Source of the DNA: Flammeovirga sp. OC4
GTDB lineage: Bacteria > Bacteroidota > Bacteroidia > Cytophagales > Flammeovirgaceae
Direction: 5' to 3'
Assembly: GCF_000812565.1 (NCBI RefSeq)
Contig: NZ_JTAM01000043.1
Location: forward strand, 1 to 64,000
Length of the DNA: 64,000 bases
Under the pieces are notes generated by a model. It was not told the DNA's origin and made no database searches. It worked only from the letters and a program-made list of their open reading frames with translations. The translations under genes and the position numbers were made by a program. Shown here in pieces: positions 35,977 to 45,269 of this stretch. Position 1 is the first letter of the stretch, and each line of letters opens with the position of its first letter.

Positions 35977-37179
35977 TTATTTCTTAAAACAGAAAATAAA
36001 TTGGGTTCCATTTATACCATCTGAATCTACTTTGATTTTTCCATTCAATGAGTTGATTATATTTTTTACTGTCGCAAGCCCAATACCATTGCCAGATTCT
36101 CCAAAACGATCTTGTACAGTAGCCGTATTAAAAATTTCGAATATTTTATCTTGTTCTGACATCGGAATTCCAGGCCCATTATCTTTTACTATAAAATGGT
36201 AAAAAAATGAATCTTCTGAGATCACAATTTCAATTTTTGGGATAGCCTTGTCATTGTACTTAATGGCATTTGAAATTAAGTTGATTAAGATCTGATCTAT
36301 AGCGGTTCGATTGATAGAAAACGTTTCAATGTCGCTTTTAAAAGTGAAGTCAATCTCAAAATCAAAGTTAAACATCTTAGCAATGTCCGCCTTAAGTTCT
36401 TCCAAACTAAATGTTGTTTTTTCCTTATTCAATAAACTACTTGATTTACTATAACTGAGTATTCCGTCTATTAAATCTTTGAGCTTATCTGAAGAATTAT
36501 GAATATGTTCTACGATCGTTTTTCCATTCTCATCCAAATCACTACTGTAGTGATCTTTCAAAAGATTGGTCATTCCAGAAATAGTACATAAAGGTGATTT
36601 TAAATCGTGTGCCGCAACATAAGCAAATCGTTCCAATTCCTTGTTCTTTGTCGACATTTCCTCCAAAGTACTTTTCAACTTAAGGTTACTTTTGCGAAGT
36701 TCCATCAATTGCATTACCTGATTTCCTAAAATTGACAATGTCTCTTTTTGTTTCTCCGTCAAAACTTTTGGCTTATGGTCAATCACACAAAGGGTGCCCA
36801 ACGCATTTCCTTTTTTGGTCACAAGAGGAACACCAGCATAAAAAACAACATTCGGAGCATTTACTACTAATGGGTTATCGTAAAAGCGTTCATCCTCTCT
36901 TGAATCTGGTACTATAAATAGTTCTTCAGGTTCATTGATGGCGTGAGCACAAAATGCAATCTCCTTAGGCGTTTCAGTGGCATCCACGCCATGATGAGAC
37001 TTGAACCATTGCCTCTTATCATCAACTAAACTGATTAACGAAATAGGAGTGCCACAAATTTCGCTGGCGATTTTCGTTAGGCTATCGTAATCGTCTTCGT
37101 TCAGGCTATCTAAAATAGCATAAGACTTAAGGTCTTTTAATCTTTCTTTTTCGTTGTGTGGTATAACTGGTTGTCTCAT
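35977..37179 (-). CDS. Cytoplasmic GAF-domain sensor histidine kinase
   Basis: This 400-residue protein has no signal or membrane segment. Residues about 20-165 form a GAF domain of the type starting with short N-terminal helices (ICGTPISLISLVDDKRQWF ... AGVPLVTKKGNALGTLCVID). A coiled linker follows (165-190), then HisKA with YVAAHDLKSPLCTISG as the phosphorylation box, and an ATPase domain with NLISNAIKY, DNGPGIP and GIGLATVKNI. No response regulator is next to it. It lies 254 bp upstream of the hybrid regulator on the same strand but in a separate unit. It probably senses an intracellular or redox signal. Confidence 0.9.
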   Translation of the reverse strand: MRQPVIPHNEKERLKDLKSYAILDSLNEDDYDSLTKIASEICGTPISLISLVDDKRQWFKSHHGVDATETPKEIAFCAHAINEPEELFIVPDSREDERFYDNPLVVNAPNVVFYAGVPLVTKKGNALGTLCVIDHKPKVLTEKQKETLSILGNQVMQLMELRKSNLKLKSTLEEMSTKNKELERFAYVAAHDLKSPLCTISGMTNLLKDHYSSDLDENGKTIVEHIHNSSDKLKDLIDGILSYSKSSSLLNKEKTTFSLEELKADIAKMFNFDFEIDFTFKSDIETFSINRTAIDQILINLISNAIKYNDKAIPKIEIVISEDSFFYHFIVKDNGPGIPMSEQDKIFEIFNTATVQDRFGESGNGIGLATVKNIINSLNGKIKVDSDGINGTQFIFCFKK

Positions 37180-38010
37180 TTTAATTAAGTTATTTTGCTA
37201 AGCTATCTATGCTAAAAACTGAAGTAACTGAAGGCATAAAATCATATTTAAGTTAGTGATAAAAACAGGTCTTGCAAAAACCTTATTGATGATTGTAATA
37301 CTTTAAATGTAAGATTTCCCCCCTTCTTTGATAATTATTGTTTGAACTTGGTGATATTTCAAGAATTGCCCAATACAGATGGTAAAATTGAATTTCCTTT
37401 TTAAAGGAAATAAATTGTGAGTTTAATTCTATTCTTAACCTTCTTAATCCATATTAAAGACAGTTTTATAGGTGTTTTTAGATAGAGTCAAATCATCAGT
37501 TTTGGCCTTTCAAAGTTGTACTAAAATGCTACAAATATCAAAATTTACTGTTTTTTTGACGGTGAGCTTAGAAGCTAAAGGATAAAATGATTTTTAGTCA
37601 GCTTTCGAACTACCTCCTTCTTCATTTTTTCCATTGCTGAAAAAGTGAAGAAGGAGAAAGTTTTATATCGCAAGTGTTAAGCCGATAGGCGTCACTTGTG
37701 ATGATAAATGGGCGAAGTCTCACGACTTCGAATTGAAATACCACACTTTCATTCATACCGAAATCGTGAGACTTCGCCAATAAGTGGTTCCAAGTGACGC
37801 TCACGCTTAACACTTGAAACATAGTAATATTTTAATCAGAAAAAACAAAGAGGTCCATAGATGTAGGTATTTTATTCAAAATGACTAGACAATAACTCAA
37901 CATTGTCTAGCTTTTACCAATCCATCATACACATTTCACTATTTTGATAGAGTTGGAAAACTACACTTTCGTGTTCACACTTTATAAAAAATTATAATGA
38001 ACTAAATGAA
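37180..38010. other. 831-bp noncoding gap between divergent genes
   Basis: The region should contain promoters for the kinase and the GH86 gene. The only clear structure is the nested inverted repeat at 37671-37816, preceded by a TCCTTCTTCATTTTTTCCATTG stretch related to family B. Confidence 0.6.
37671..37816. repeat. 146-bp nested palindromic element
   Basis: The outer arms are CAAGTGTTAAGC...GCGTCACTTG (37671-37698) and CAAGTGACGC...GCTTAACACTTG (37791-37816). The inner arms are GGCGAAGTCTCACGA (37711-37725) and TCGTGAGACTTCGCC (37764-37778). Each outer arm can also fold alone as a CAAGTG/CACTTG hairpin with the loop seen in family B. It is noncoding. Confidence 0.8.
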
Positions 38011-39960
38011 ATGAAAACTTCTCTAATTTTAACCCTCTTTCTATACTTATTTTCCCCTTTTATTTTTGGGCAAACTACAGCGGTAAATGTTCAACTGGAT
38101 CACAAGTATTCGGTGGATGGTTATTCTGATTTTGATCGAAAAAAATACATTGTCTTACACTCCACACAACTTGAGAATGATTTTAGAGGGCTTGAGCCAC
38201 TCAAAGATTATATTATTAATGACCTAGATGTTTACCTAGGGAGAAATAATGGAATTATGGGGGGAGTAATGCAGCGTTCGTCTGAAGATCCTAATAAAAA
38301 AGGATATGTCAACCCCGATTATATGCAAAAGGCGGGGAAAGATTATCGATTAAAAACTTATGGTAAAAAAGGAGAGGCTACTCACCAATATGAACCTCAT
38401 GTAGACGAAATGGTGGGAGGTCAGGTACATTATTTTTGGACTGGACATTCTTCCAATCGCAAATACCCTGAGAAAGGGTGGACGATCCAAGGAGGTGATG
38501 CTATTGGTGATTTTATGGGGCAATTCATCAATGAGTTTTATAGAAATGAAAATGAACCTGTTACAAAAGGACCGTTAAGGCCAAAATATGTTGAAGTTAT
38601 CAATGAACCCTTATGGGAGTTAATTGATGGAGTGAAAGAGCCTAGTGAAAGAAAGACAGTCAAAGAAGTTTTCCAGTTCCACAACGATGCTTCCATTGCT
38701 TTCAAAAAGCATAATCAAGACGTAATGATTGGTGGCTATACCGCTGCATTTCCTTTTTTTGATGATCGAAACTTTGGGCAATGGAATGAACGCATGAAGC
38801 TCTTTTATGATATGTCAGGGGAACATATGGATTTCGTTTCTATCCATCTTTATGACTTTAATAAACACCATTTAGGTGATAACAACCCTTCTACTTTTGA
38901 TGGTCCCATTAATTATTCTGGAGGGAGAATTGAGGCTACTTTAGATCTAATGGAAGCGTACAGTTTGAAACAATACGATAAGGTCATTCCAATTTTAATC
39001 TCTGAATATGGAGGACGTGATCATTCTACAGAATGGAAACCATGGTTTGCGGAAAGGGACTGGGATTTTATGAAGTCGATGAGCCCTATGATGATGCAAT
39101 TCATGCAACGCCCTAATCATATCCTGAAAGCCATTCCTTTTATGATTCCAAAAGCAGAATGGGGTCGTAAAAAGAATCCTTACCCATGGAGATTATTACG
39201 CCAAGAATTTGAATTGGAAGGAGATAGTAAACAATGGGTATTCACAGAGCAGATTAAATTCTATGAACTTTGGTCTGAGGTAAAGGGACAAAGAGTTGCC
39301 ACTTCTAATGCTAATCAAAACCTCCTAACAGACGCTTATATTGACCAAAAGACGGCCTATATCATCATAAACAATCTCAAAAGAAATCCTCAAACGGTAC
39401 AATTAAATGCACTGGGTATTAAGGAAAAAAATATCAAATCAGTCAGCACAAAACAGTTATATCTTCATGAGCATCAGCCTCAATTGGAGCATGCTTCGAT
39501 ACAGCTTCAAGATGAAATTAAGATTGAAAGCGAAGCTACTATTATTGTAAAAATTGACCTCAAAAAAGACGTAAAACTAAAAAGGGAGGTTGCCGAGAAA
39601 AAGTATTATTCTGATCAGGTCTTAAATGAAATCACTCAGCATAAGTCTATTGAATATCACTTTAATGGCTTAGCGTCTGGTAATATTGCCACTGCTCAAC
39701 TACGAATTGGGATGGGGAGACCACACGACACTTCTACTTTTCCTTCTATTATCGTCAATGGTCAAACCGTAAACTACACCAAAGAAATACAGGGAGCCTC
39801 TCAGCATCTTAGAAAACAATATTTCACCTTAATCAATGTTGATCTACCTGTAGAGGTTTTAAAAGAAAACAATAAAGTTAGTATTACTTACCCAGACAAT
39901 GGTGGTCATGTGAGTAGTGTAGCCTTAAAAATATTGGAAGATAAAGACATCATCAAATAG
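38011..39960 (+). CDS. GH86-like beta-agarase/porphyranase
   Basis: This is an exported 649-residue endo-galactanase candidate. The signal peptide ends at about IFGQ (21). Residues about 25-430 are a TIM barrel with the GH86-like acid/base Glu199 in VEVINEPLWEL and nucleophile Glu332 in PILISEYGGRD. Residues about 430-645 are beta-rich and should form the usual accessory jelly-rolls. GH86 enzymes cleave beta-1,4 bonds in agar or porphyran. There is no T9SS tail, so it is probably periplasmic or surface-bound by other means. It converges with the GH82-like gene, sharing a terminator between. Agar against porphyran cannot be decided from sequence. Confidence 0.85.
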   Translation: MKTSLILTLFLYLFSPFIFGQTTAVNVQLDHKYSVDGYSDFDRKKYIVLHSTQLENDFRGLEPLKDYIINDLDVYLGRNNGIMGGVMQRSSEDPNKKGYVNPDYMQKAGKDYRLKTYGKKGEATHQYEPHVDEMVGGQVHYFWTGHSSNRKYPEKGWTIQGGDAIGDFMGQFINEFYRNENEPVTKGPLRPKYVEVINEPLWELIDGVKEPSERKTVKEVFQFHNDASIAFKKHNQDVMIGGYTAAFPFFDDRNFGQWNERMKLFYDMSGEHMDFVSIHLYDFNKHHLGDNNPSTFDGPINYSGGRIEATLDLMEAYSLKQYDKVIPILISEYGGRDHSTEWKPWFAERDWDFMKSMSPMMMQFMQRPNHILKAIPFMIPKAEWGRKKNPYPWRLLRQEFELEGDSKQWVFTEQIKFYELWSEVKGQRVATSNANQNLLTDAYIDQKTAYIIINNLKRNPQTVQLNALGIKEKNIKSVSTKQLYLHEHQPQLEHASIQLQDEIKIESEATIIVKIDLKKDVKLKREVAEKKYYSDQVLNEITQHKSIEYHFNGLASGNIATAQLRIGMGRPHDTSTFPSIIVNGQTVNYTKEIQGASQHLRKQYFTLINVDLPVEVLKENNKVSITYPDNGGHVSSVALKILEDKDIIK

Positions 39961-39962
39961 AT

Positions 39963-40001
39963 AAAAAGCCTCTTGGGTTCACAAAAAAACACCAAGAGGC
40001 T
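39963..40001 (-). terminator. Terminator of the minus-strand GH82-like/GH16 operon
   Basis: AGCCTCTTGG (39967-39976) pairs perfectly with CCAAGAGGCT (39992-40001), loop 15 nt. On the minus strand the stem is followed by TTTTTAT. It is 26 bp past the GH82-like stop and may also help end the convergent GH86 transcript. Confidence 0.8.
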
Positions 40002-40026
40002 CGTATCACAAATTATTCTAATTGAA

Positions 40027-41292
40027 TTATTTTGAGTGCGTTCTTTTCACTTTTTTAGTGACAATTAATTGCCGCTTTTCGGCCATTTTTCCTGTATGAG
40101 AAATGGTTTCTTCCTCAATTTTCATTTCCTCACTAGCTAAATTCAAGATAGCTGCAATTGAAGGCCCTTCCTTACAACCTATGTTCGCTTCTTTATCGGG
40201 GCTGCTGTCTTCCTTATAATAAGGCAACAAACTGTCGGGAATATACACTTTAGACTGCCTTGAAATTGTAGTTGCATCTCCATGAATCATTGTAACATTC
40301 TTAATGGATGAACCTTTTGCAAAGGAGCCATTGTGCCATTCTTTATTGGGATCAAGTTTTTTAGAAATAAAACCATCCTTAATCATCACTCCCCATTCAC
40401 ATCGTATTGCTTTGGCACCATTTACCGTCACAATGCCATTGTCTACTACGTGCGGTTGTAATGTCACGGCCGCTTTTCCTTGTGTACAAACCACATCTTC
40501 AATCACCACATTATCCACCCCAACATTGTGCTCTCTACCGGTATGAGTTTCAATTCTTGCTGTCACACCTCCTACGGATTGTAAGTTTTTCAACCACACA
40601 TTTTCCCCCGTATTGCCTTGTACAAGGCCGTAACCGTAAGAAGCATCATAGATAGAAACGTTTTTTACCGTTATGTTTTTTGGGCGATCATTTTTTGAAG
40701 TTCCCTTTTTTCTCATATTTAAAGAAATCGTAGAAAAGACCGTCTGATCATCAAAAACGGAGAAATTTTCTAAGTAAAGGTTAGTCACTTTCCCGATTGT
40801 AAATGACCTGCATTTCACCGCGATAGAACGGTCATAGTAAAATTGGGGACGGTTTGAAAAGTCTCCCTCTCCAATAAAGGTGACATTTTTAATCTCTTCA
40901 TTGGCAAAACGCCCTACTGAAAAGATGAGTTGGCTTTTAGACTCAATATCCAAACGTGGCATCAATACCACGCCTTCTTTACAGCGAATATGAACATTGG
41001 ATTTTAATCGAACATCTTTCAGCTGGTAATTCCCTTGCTCCACAATAATTCTTCCTCCTTTGATTTTTGAAGCTTTATCAATGGCTTTTTGAAAATTATG
41101 AATATCACTTTCCGGATTGCCTGAAGGTTGAATAGTGGCGACAACCGGCATCGCATCAATTTCGGCTGAAGAGGGGCCTTGGTAACCAACATCTGACCTC
41201 TTTTCGATTTTGGGTATTTGAGAAAACAACAGCATTGGCACAAAAAGAAGTATTATGCTGCTGTAAATGTATTTTGATAAATTCATCATCAT
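40027..41292 (-). CDS. GH82-like beta-helix glycosidase, paralogue 1
   Basis: This 421-residue exported protein (signal ending near LLFSQ) has a right-handed beta-helix fold resembling iota-carrageenase GH82. Shared landmarks are GGRIIVEQGNYQLKDVRLKS near the start, YGYGLVQ, and the segment QSVGGVTARIETH. In GH82 this last segment reads RMETD with catalytic Glu and Asp; here Glu248 is kept but the Asp position is His250. The later AAVTLQPH keeps the conserved His. It is therefore probably a GH82 relative with another sulfated galactan substrate. It starts 6 bp after the GH16 stop, so both form an operon. The family call is from remembered motifs and needs a profile search. Confidence 0.72.
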   Translation of the reverse strand: MMMNLSKYIYSSIILLFVPMLLFSQIPKIEKRSDVGYQGPSSAEIDAMPVVATIQPSGNPESDIHNFQKAIDKASKIKGGRIIVEQGNYQLKDVRLKSNVHIRCKEGVVLMPRLDIESKSQLIFSVGRFANEEIKNVTFIGEGDFSNRPQFYYDRSIAVKCRSFTIGKVTNLYLENFSVFDDQTVFSTISLNMRKKGTSKNDRPKNITVKNVSIYDASYGYGLVQGNTGENVWLKNLQSVGGVTARIETHTGREHNVGVDNVVIEDVVCTQGKAAVTLQPHVVDNGIVTVNGAKAIRCEWGVMIKDGFISKKLDPNKEWHNGSFAKGSSIKNVTMIHGDATTISRQSKVYIPDSLLPYYKEDSSPDKEANIGCKEGPSIAAILNLASEEMKIEEETISHTGKMAEKRQLIVTKKVKRTHSK

Positions 41293-41298
41293 TTCTTC

Positions 41299-42999
41299 TT
41301 ATTGTTTGATTACCTTATACCTATACATCAAATCTTCCATTCTCACCAAAACGAAATACATACCATTAACATAGTTTTCTAGCGGAATAATATGATGTGA
41401 TGATGTTTTTTCAGATTGATGCATTAAAGTACCTAGTGATGAAAACACTTCAACCTTTCCGTTTCCCAAACCTTCAATCATCAATTGATTTTGAGCAGGG
41501 TTAGGATAGAGATTAAAACGTTGTTGATCGGATGGGATTAAACCAGTTGGTTCCTCATTTCCTCCATCTACGGGCTTGTAAACATCATCTGGAAAAGGGT
41601 ATTCTCTTGGACCTTCATCATTATCATTTTTAAACTGAATATCATCGACATAAAACAATGCCTTTGCACTTTTTACATCTCTTGAACGGAGCATCAATTG
41701 AATTCGGTCTCCCTCTGTCAAACTTGGGTGAGAAACTTCAGCTCTATCAAAAGTTTGAGATACCGTCACCCATTCTCCTTTCGGAATATTTTGTGTGCTA
41801 ACGCGTATGGATTTTCGTGGATTAAATAAAGTAAGATACAGATAATCAATTTCAGTATCTTCATCCATCCAAATTTGGAAGCTTACCTCATTGTCACCTG
41901 ATGGAAGGTCCAATGATCCGAAAGGTGAAAAGATAGAATAATTACCATCAAAACCACCCTCTTTTTCAAACTTCAAACTAAACTCACCTTCTGCTGCTTT
42001 TTCATTTCTGATTCTCCAAGGATGGCTTGGAGCATTCCACCATTGAACACTTCTACCTTGAAAATGGAACGGTCCTTCAAAACCTTTAGCATTAAAAAAC
42101 GATTGTGTTTCCTCTTTCTGCCAAACTCTGATATAGTCTACTTTAAATTCAACAGGTTCTTTAAAATCCACCTCACTTGGAAGACCATACCAATAAAATA
42201 CTTCTGAAGACAGCCAGATTTCATGAGGATAATCGTACTTCCACTGATCCTTCGCTAATAATTCTGCTTTGGTTACTGAACGAAGAAGTTTTCCATTAAA
42301 GTATGTTTTCATATACTCTTTGTCCCATTCAAAACCAAAAACATGATAGTCTTCCGCCATACGGAGTTGCATATCATCTTCTACTTTCCAGTTTTTATGA
42401 TTAGGGTCTTTATCAGGATCCCAACTGATTAAGTTGGTTCTGTATCGTCTTTCTAAATCATCAGGCTGATTTTCAGGATTACCGATTGGGCGTCGACCAT
42501 AATTCTCTATCATGTCAATTTCACCATGATACCCCGTTGTCCAAAATGCAGAAGTAACAGGTCCATCGGCTGCCTTACATCTGATTTCCATATAACCGTA
42601 TCTGAAAAAAGTTTCACTCATCACACTTGCTTGAGTGATTGGTTTACTGCCATCTGGGCCTTGAGTAGTACCGCCATAGTAGCAATCGTTGTTGGTTTCT
42701 AAAGCGTAATCAAAATCAGGTTCCCATTGAGATGTCAGTATCAATTCACCATTTTCAACACGAACATTGTGCCCTGCAAATTGCCCTGGTGCTCTGCCTT
42801 TCCATTTGGCTCTATAATCGTTATTTTCACCTAATACCCACCATTTTCCTTTATTTAATTCTTCTCCATTGAATTCATCACTTGCCCATTTATTTAAAAT
42901 CCAACCGCCCTCATTTTCGGGGTCTGAAAGTGGATTTACTTGTGCAAAAATATTGAGGTGTAAGGTGAAGAGAAGACTTAGTAAAATAATTCTTTTCAT
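41299..42999 (-). CDS. T9SS-exported GH16 endo-galactanase
   Basis: This 566-residue secreted enzyme (signal to about Ala19-Gln20) has a GH16 catalytic domain over about 30-295. The catalytic signature is EIDMIE with Glu160 nucleophile, Asp162 and Glu165 acid/base, the E-x-D-x-x-E form of agarases, porphyranases and carrageenases. YRAKWKGRAPGQF and EFKVDYIRVWQK fit that branch. Residues about 300-465 look like a carbohydrate-binding beta-sandwich, then a linker and a type A T9SS tail (NLYPNPAQNQL ... YRYKVIKQ). It likely cuts polymer outside the cell. Substrate among agar, porphyran, furcellaran and carrageenan is undecided. First gene of an operon with the GH82-like gene. Confidence 0.88.
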   Translation of the reverse strand: MKRIILLSLLFTLHLNIFAQVNPLSDPENEGGWILNKWASDEFNGEELNKGKWWVLGENNDYRAKWKGRAPGQFAGHNVRVENGELILTSQWEPDFDYALETNNDCYYGGTTQGPDGSKPITQASVMSETFFRYGYMEIRCKAADGPVTSAFWTTGYHGEIDMIENYGRRPIGNPENQPDDLERRYRTNLISWDPDKDPNHKNWKVEDDMQLRMAEDYHVFGFEWDKEYMKTYFNGKLLRSVTKAELLAKDQWKYDYPHEIWLSSEVFYWYGLPSEVDFKEPVEFKVDYIRVWQKEETQSFFNAKGFEGPFHFQGRSVQWWNAPSHPWRIRNEKAAEGEFSLKFEKEGGFDGNYSIFSPFGSLDLPSGDNEVSFQIWMDEDTEIDYLYLTLFNPRKSIRVSTQNIPKGEWVTVSQTFDRAEVSHPSLTEGDRIQLMLRSRDVKSAKALFYVDDIQFKNDNDEGPREYPFPDDVYKPVDGGNEEPTGLIPSDQQRFNLYPNPAQNQLMIEGLGNGKVEVFSSLGTLMHQSEKTSSHHIIPLENYVNGMYFVLVRMEDLMYRYKVIKQ

Positions 43000-43120
43000 T
43001 TCTGTTTAATTTATTTGTGTGTTGAAGATGAGTGTTAGTTGTTGGTGTTGTTAAGAAAGTACTCGTTAGATTAAGCTGAACTCCGTTAACTCCCAATCGA
43101 CCTATCTGTAAGCCTTTTTA

Positions 43121-43292
43121 GGATCTTCTTTCAAGCTTTCTTCTTCTTCATTTTTGTCTTAACACAAAAACGAAGCAAAAAAGTCAAGGCTTAGAAGTCA
43201 AAAGCTAAATTCCATTCCTTTCGCCTAAATGATCGTCTGATTACATATCAAAAGAAATCATCATAAGTAACGAAAGCTTCGTTTACAGTGTA
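43121..43292. repeat. MITE-like family B, reverse copy B8
   Basis: It contains CTTCATTTTTGTCTTAACAC, AACGAAGCAAAAAAGTCAAG and TTTCGCCTAAATGATCGTC, then a deletion, and ends in GTTTACAGTGTA (43281-43292). The central CGAATG hairpin is missing. It fills most of the 360-bp gap between the GH16 start and the sulfatase end. Confidence 0.65.
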
Positions 43293-43303
43293 TTGAGTAC
43301 TTC

Positions 43304-43348
43304 AAAAGGAAAGTAAAATAGCCTACCATACGCCATTTCACTTTCCTT
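43304..43348 (-). terminator. Possible terminator of the S1 sulfatase gene
   Basis: AAGGAAAGT (43306-43314) pairs with ACTTTCCTT (43340-43348), loop 25 nt. On the minus strand TTTTGAA follows. It is 12 bp beyond the stop codon. The long loop and short T-run make it moderate. Confidence 0.5.
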
Positions 43349-43359
43349 CTTTTATATCA

Positions 43360-44898
43360 TTATTTGCTTTTGTTGTTCTGGTGCATCTTACCAAATGTCT
43401 TATTGAAATTAGGCATACTGGTAGCGTTCCATTTCGATTCAAAATCATATCGAGGGCCATCGAAAAACTCAGGTCTTTTGTCTTCCCAAGTATAAGTCCA
43501 CTCGTTTACAGTATTTTTCATTTCTTTTACAATGGACGGATGCTGAGGTGCTATGTTCTTTTTCTCTGTAATATCAGTCGACAAATCAAAGAGACTCCAC
43601 TTGCCACTTCCGTCTGTGTATAATTTATAATTATTTCTCACTACACCCACTCTGTTCAAAGCTTTTGGAGCTTTTTGAGCTTTTCCAAAATAATGACGCA
43701 ATACATAGATACTTTCATCCTCTCTTGGGTTGGTATTTTTGATGATGTTTTGAGAAACCTCTTTACCATCCAAAATTTTATCTTTAGGAATTTGAGCCCC
43801 TGCCAGTTTAGCAAAAGTTGGGAAGAAGTCCAAAGCAGAGAAATTGTAAGCATTGACATCTCCCTTCTTCATTTTACTGTTGGGGTAGTATACAAACATT
43901 GGTACTCTGAAACCTCCCTCATAAGCATCTCCTTTTCTTCCTTTTAAAGGAAAGTTGTTAGCACCTGCCACTGGCTTACCACCATTGTCACTCATAAAAA
44001 CAATCATGGTGTTGTCCAATTCTCCGTTCTTTTCTAATTTTTCTACAATACGCTTGATGTTATAATCCACATTGTACATCATTGCCGTATATGTTAAACG
44101 TTTACTGCCCGCTTCTGCCGCATCAGCACCAAGCGTCTTTTGCATAGCCTTAATGTCCTCAGCTTTGGCTTGAATTGGAGTATGAGGTGCATTGTATGCA
44201 AGGTATAAGAAGAAAGGCTGTTCTTTATCTTTCGACTCATCAATGAATTCTAACGTAGCATCCGTCAAAACATCTGTTACGTACTTTCCTTTTTCCGTTT
44301 CAACGTATGTCTTATTTTTCATCATAGGACGATTATAGTCCTTTCCATACGCTCCAACTGAGTACTTTTCTGGAGTGTAAGTAGAAGCCTGCATCCAAGT
44401 TTTTGAATGGTACTCATGACCACCACCTAAAAATCCATAGAAATAGTCAAAACCTCTTTCCAATGGGTGGTAATCTCCATCCTCTCCCAAATGCCACTTT
44501 CCGATTGCCCCTGTATGATAACCTGCATTTTGAAGAACATCAGAAATAAATGTCTCCCCTTTTGCTACTCCGTAACCTGAAAAAGCAGCCAAGTTAAACT
44601 GTGCACCAAATACATGTGGCATTCGACCCGTCATAATCCCTGTTCTACTTGGTCCACAAAAAGGATGAGTGACGTATGCTGAAGTAAATACTGTTCCTTG
44701 ACTTGCTAATTTATCAATGTTGGGAGTATAAATATCTTTGGCAGATTGTGGCATAAAACCCACATCTGCATAGCCTAAATCATCCATTAGAATTAAGATA
44801 ATATTAGGTCTAGGTGATTTCTTTTTGTCGTCTGCATAGGTATTGACTAATACTAACGTCAATACTGCTACTGCTATACTTCTAATAATTTGTTTCAT
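43360..44898 (-). CDS. S1 sulfatase
   Basis: This is a 512-residue exported sulfate ester hydrolase. The signal ends near YADD (22). NIILILMDDLGYADVGF holds metal ligands, FCGPSRTGIMTGR contains the C-x-P-S-R motif (Cys81-Arg85) for formylglycine formation, and GAIGKWHLGED is the conserved substrate-site segment. FMSDNGGKPVAGANNFPLKG completes the metal site. The length is standard for the family. It is a single gene with a repeat on one side and a 371-bp gap on the other. Its position among galactan enzymes suggests a galactose-sulfate or anhydrogalactose-sulfate substrate; this is inference. Confidence 0.93.
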   Translation of the reverse strand: MKQIIRSIAVAVLTLVLVNTYADDKKKSPRPNIILILMDDLGYADVGFMPQSAKDIYTPNIDKLASQGTVFTSAYVTHPFCGPSRTGIMTGRMPHVFGAQFNLAAFSGYGVAKGETFISDVLQNAGYHTGAIGKWHLGEDGDYHPLERGFDYFYGFLGGGHEYHSKTWMQASTYTPEKYSVGAYGKDYNRPMMKNKTYVETEKGKYVTDVLTDATLEFIDESKDKEQPFFLYLAYNAPHTPIQAKAEDIKAMQKTLGADAAEAGSKRLTYTAMMYNVDYNIKRIVEKLEKNGELDNTMIVFMSDNGGKPVAGANNFPLKGRKGDAYEGGFRVPMFVYYPNSKMKKGDVNAYNFSALDFFPTFAKLAGAQIPKDKILDGKEVSQNIIKNTNPREDESIYVLRHYFGKAQKAPKALNRVGVVRNNYKLYTDGSGKWSLFDLSTDITEKKNIAPQHPSIVKEMKNTVNEWTYTWEDKRPEFFDGPRYDFESKWNATSMPNFNKTFGKMHQNNKSK

Positions 44899-45269
44899 TT
44901 CTTCGCACTACTAAATTTGACTATGAATAGGTTGAATACTAACACAAAATCACATTGATCTATAAGGTGATAGTCGAACATTTTAAAGCCACTACACAAT
45001 AGATTAAAAATAGCCTCAAACCTTAATGTAGTTCTTTTTGTACAACCAAAGCATCACACAAACCATCATAGATCACCTACAAGGTAATGTTTCTTGTGTG
45101 CTTTTATCCTAGCATTTATTCATTAAAAAAATATTGATAGGACAATTTAGCGTTGTTTTTCTCTTATGATGTCACTTTAGGTAAAAGGAATGATGGTTTG
45201 CGTTCATTCCTTTTATTTGATCATAAAACCACACTTTTGGGACTAAAAATTCACCCGTATGTGATCTAT
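44899..45269. other. 371-bp gap, promoter region of the sulfatase
   Basis: No gene is seen. It holds the sulfatase promoter and the hairpin at 45183-45214. Otherwise it is featureless AT-rich sequence. Confidence 0.55.
45183..45214 (-). terminator. Hairpin, probable terminator of the GH2 gene
   Basis: AAAAGGAATGA (45183-45193) pairs perfectly with TCATTCCTTTT (45204-45214), loop 10 nt. The minus-strand copy ends in TTTT, and it lies 56 bp after the GH2 stop. The plus-strand copy also ends with TTTTATTT, so it could work in both directions. Confidence 0.6.
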
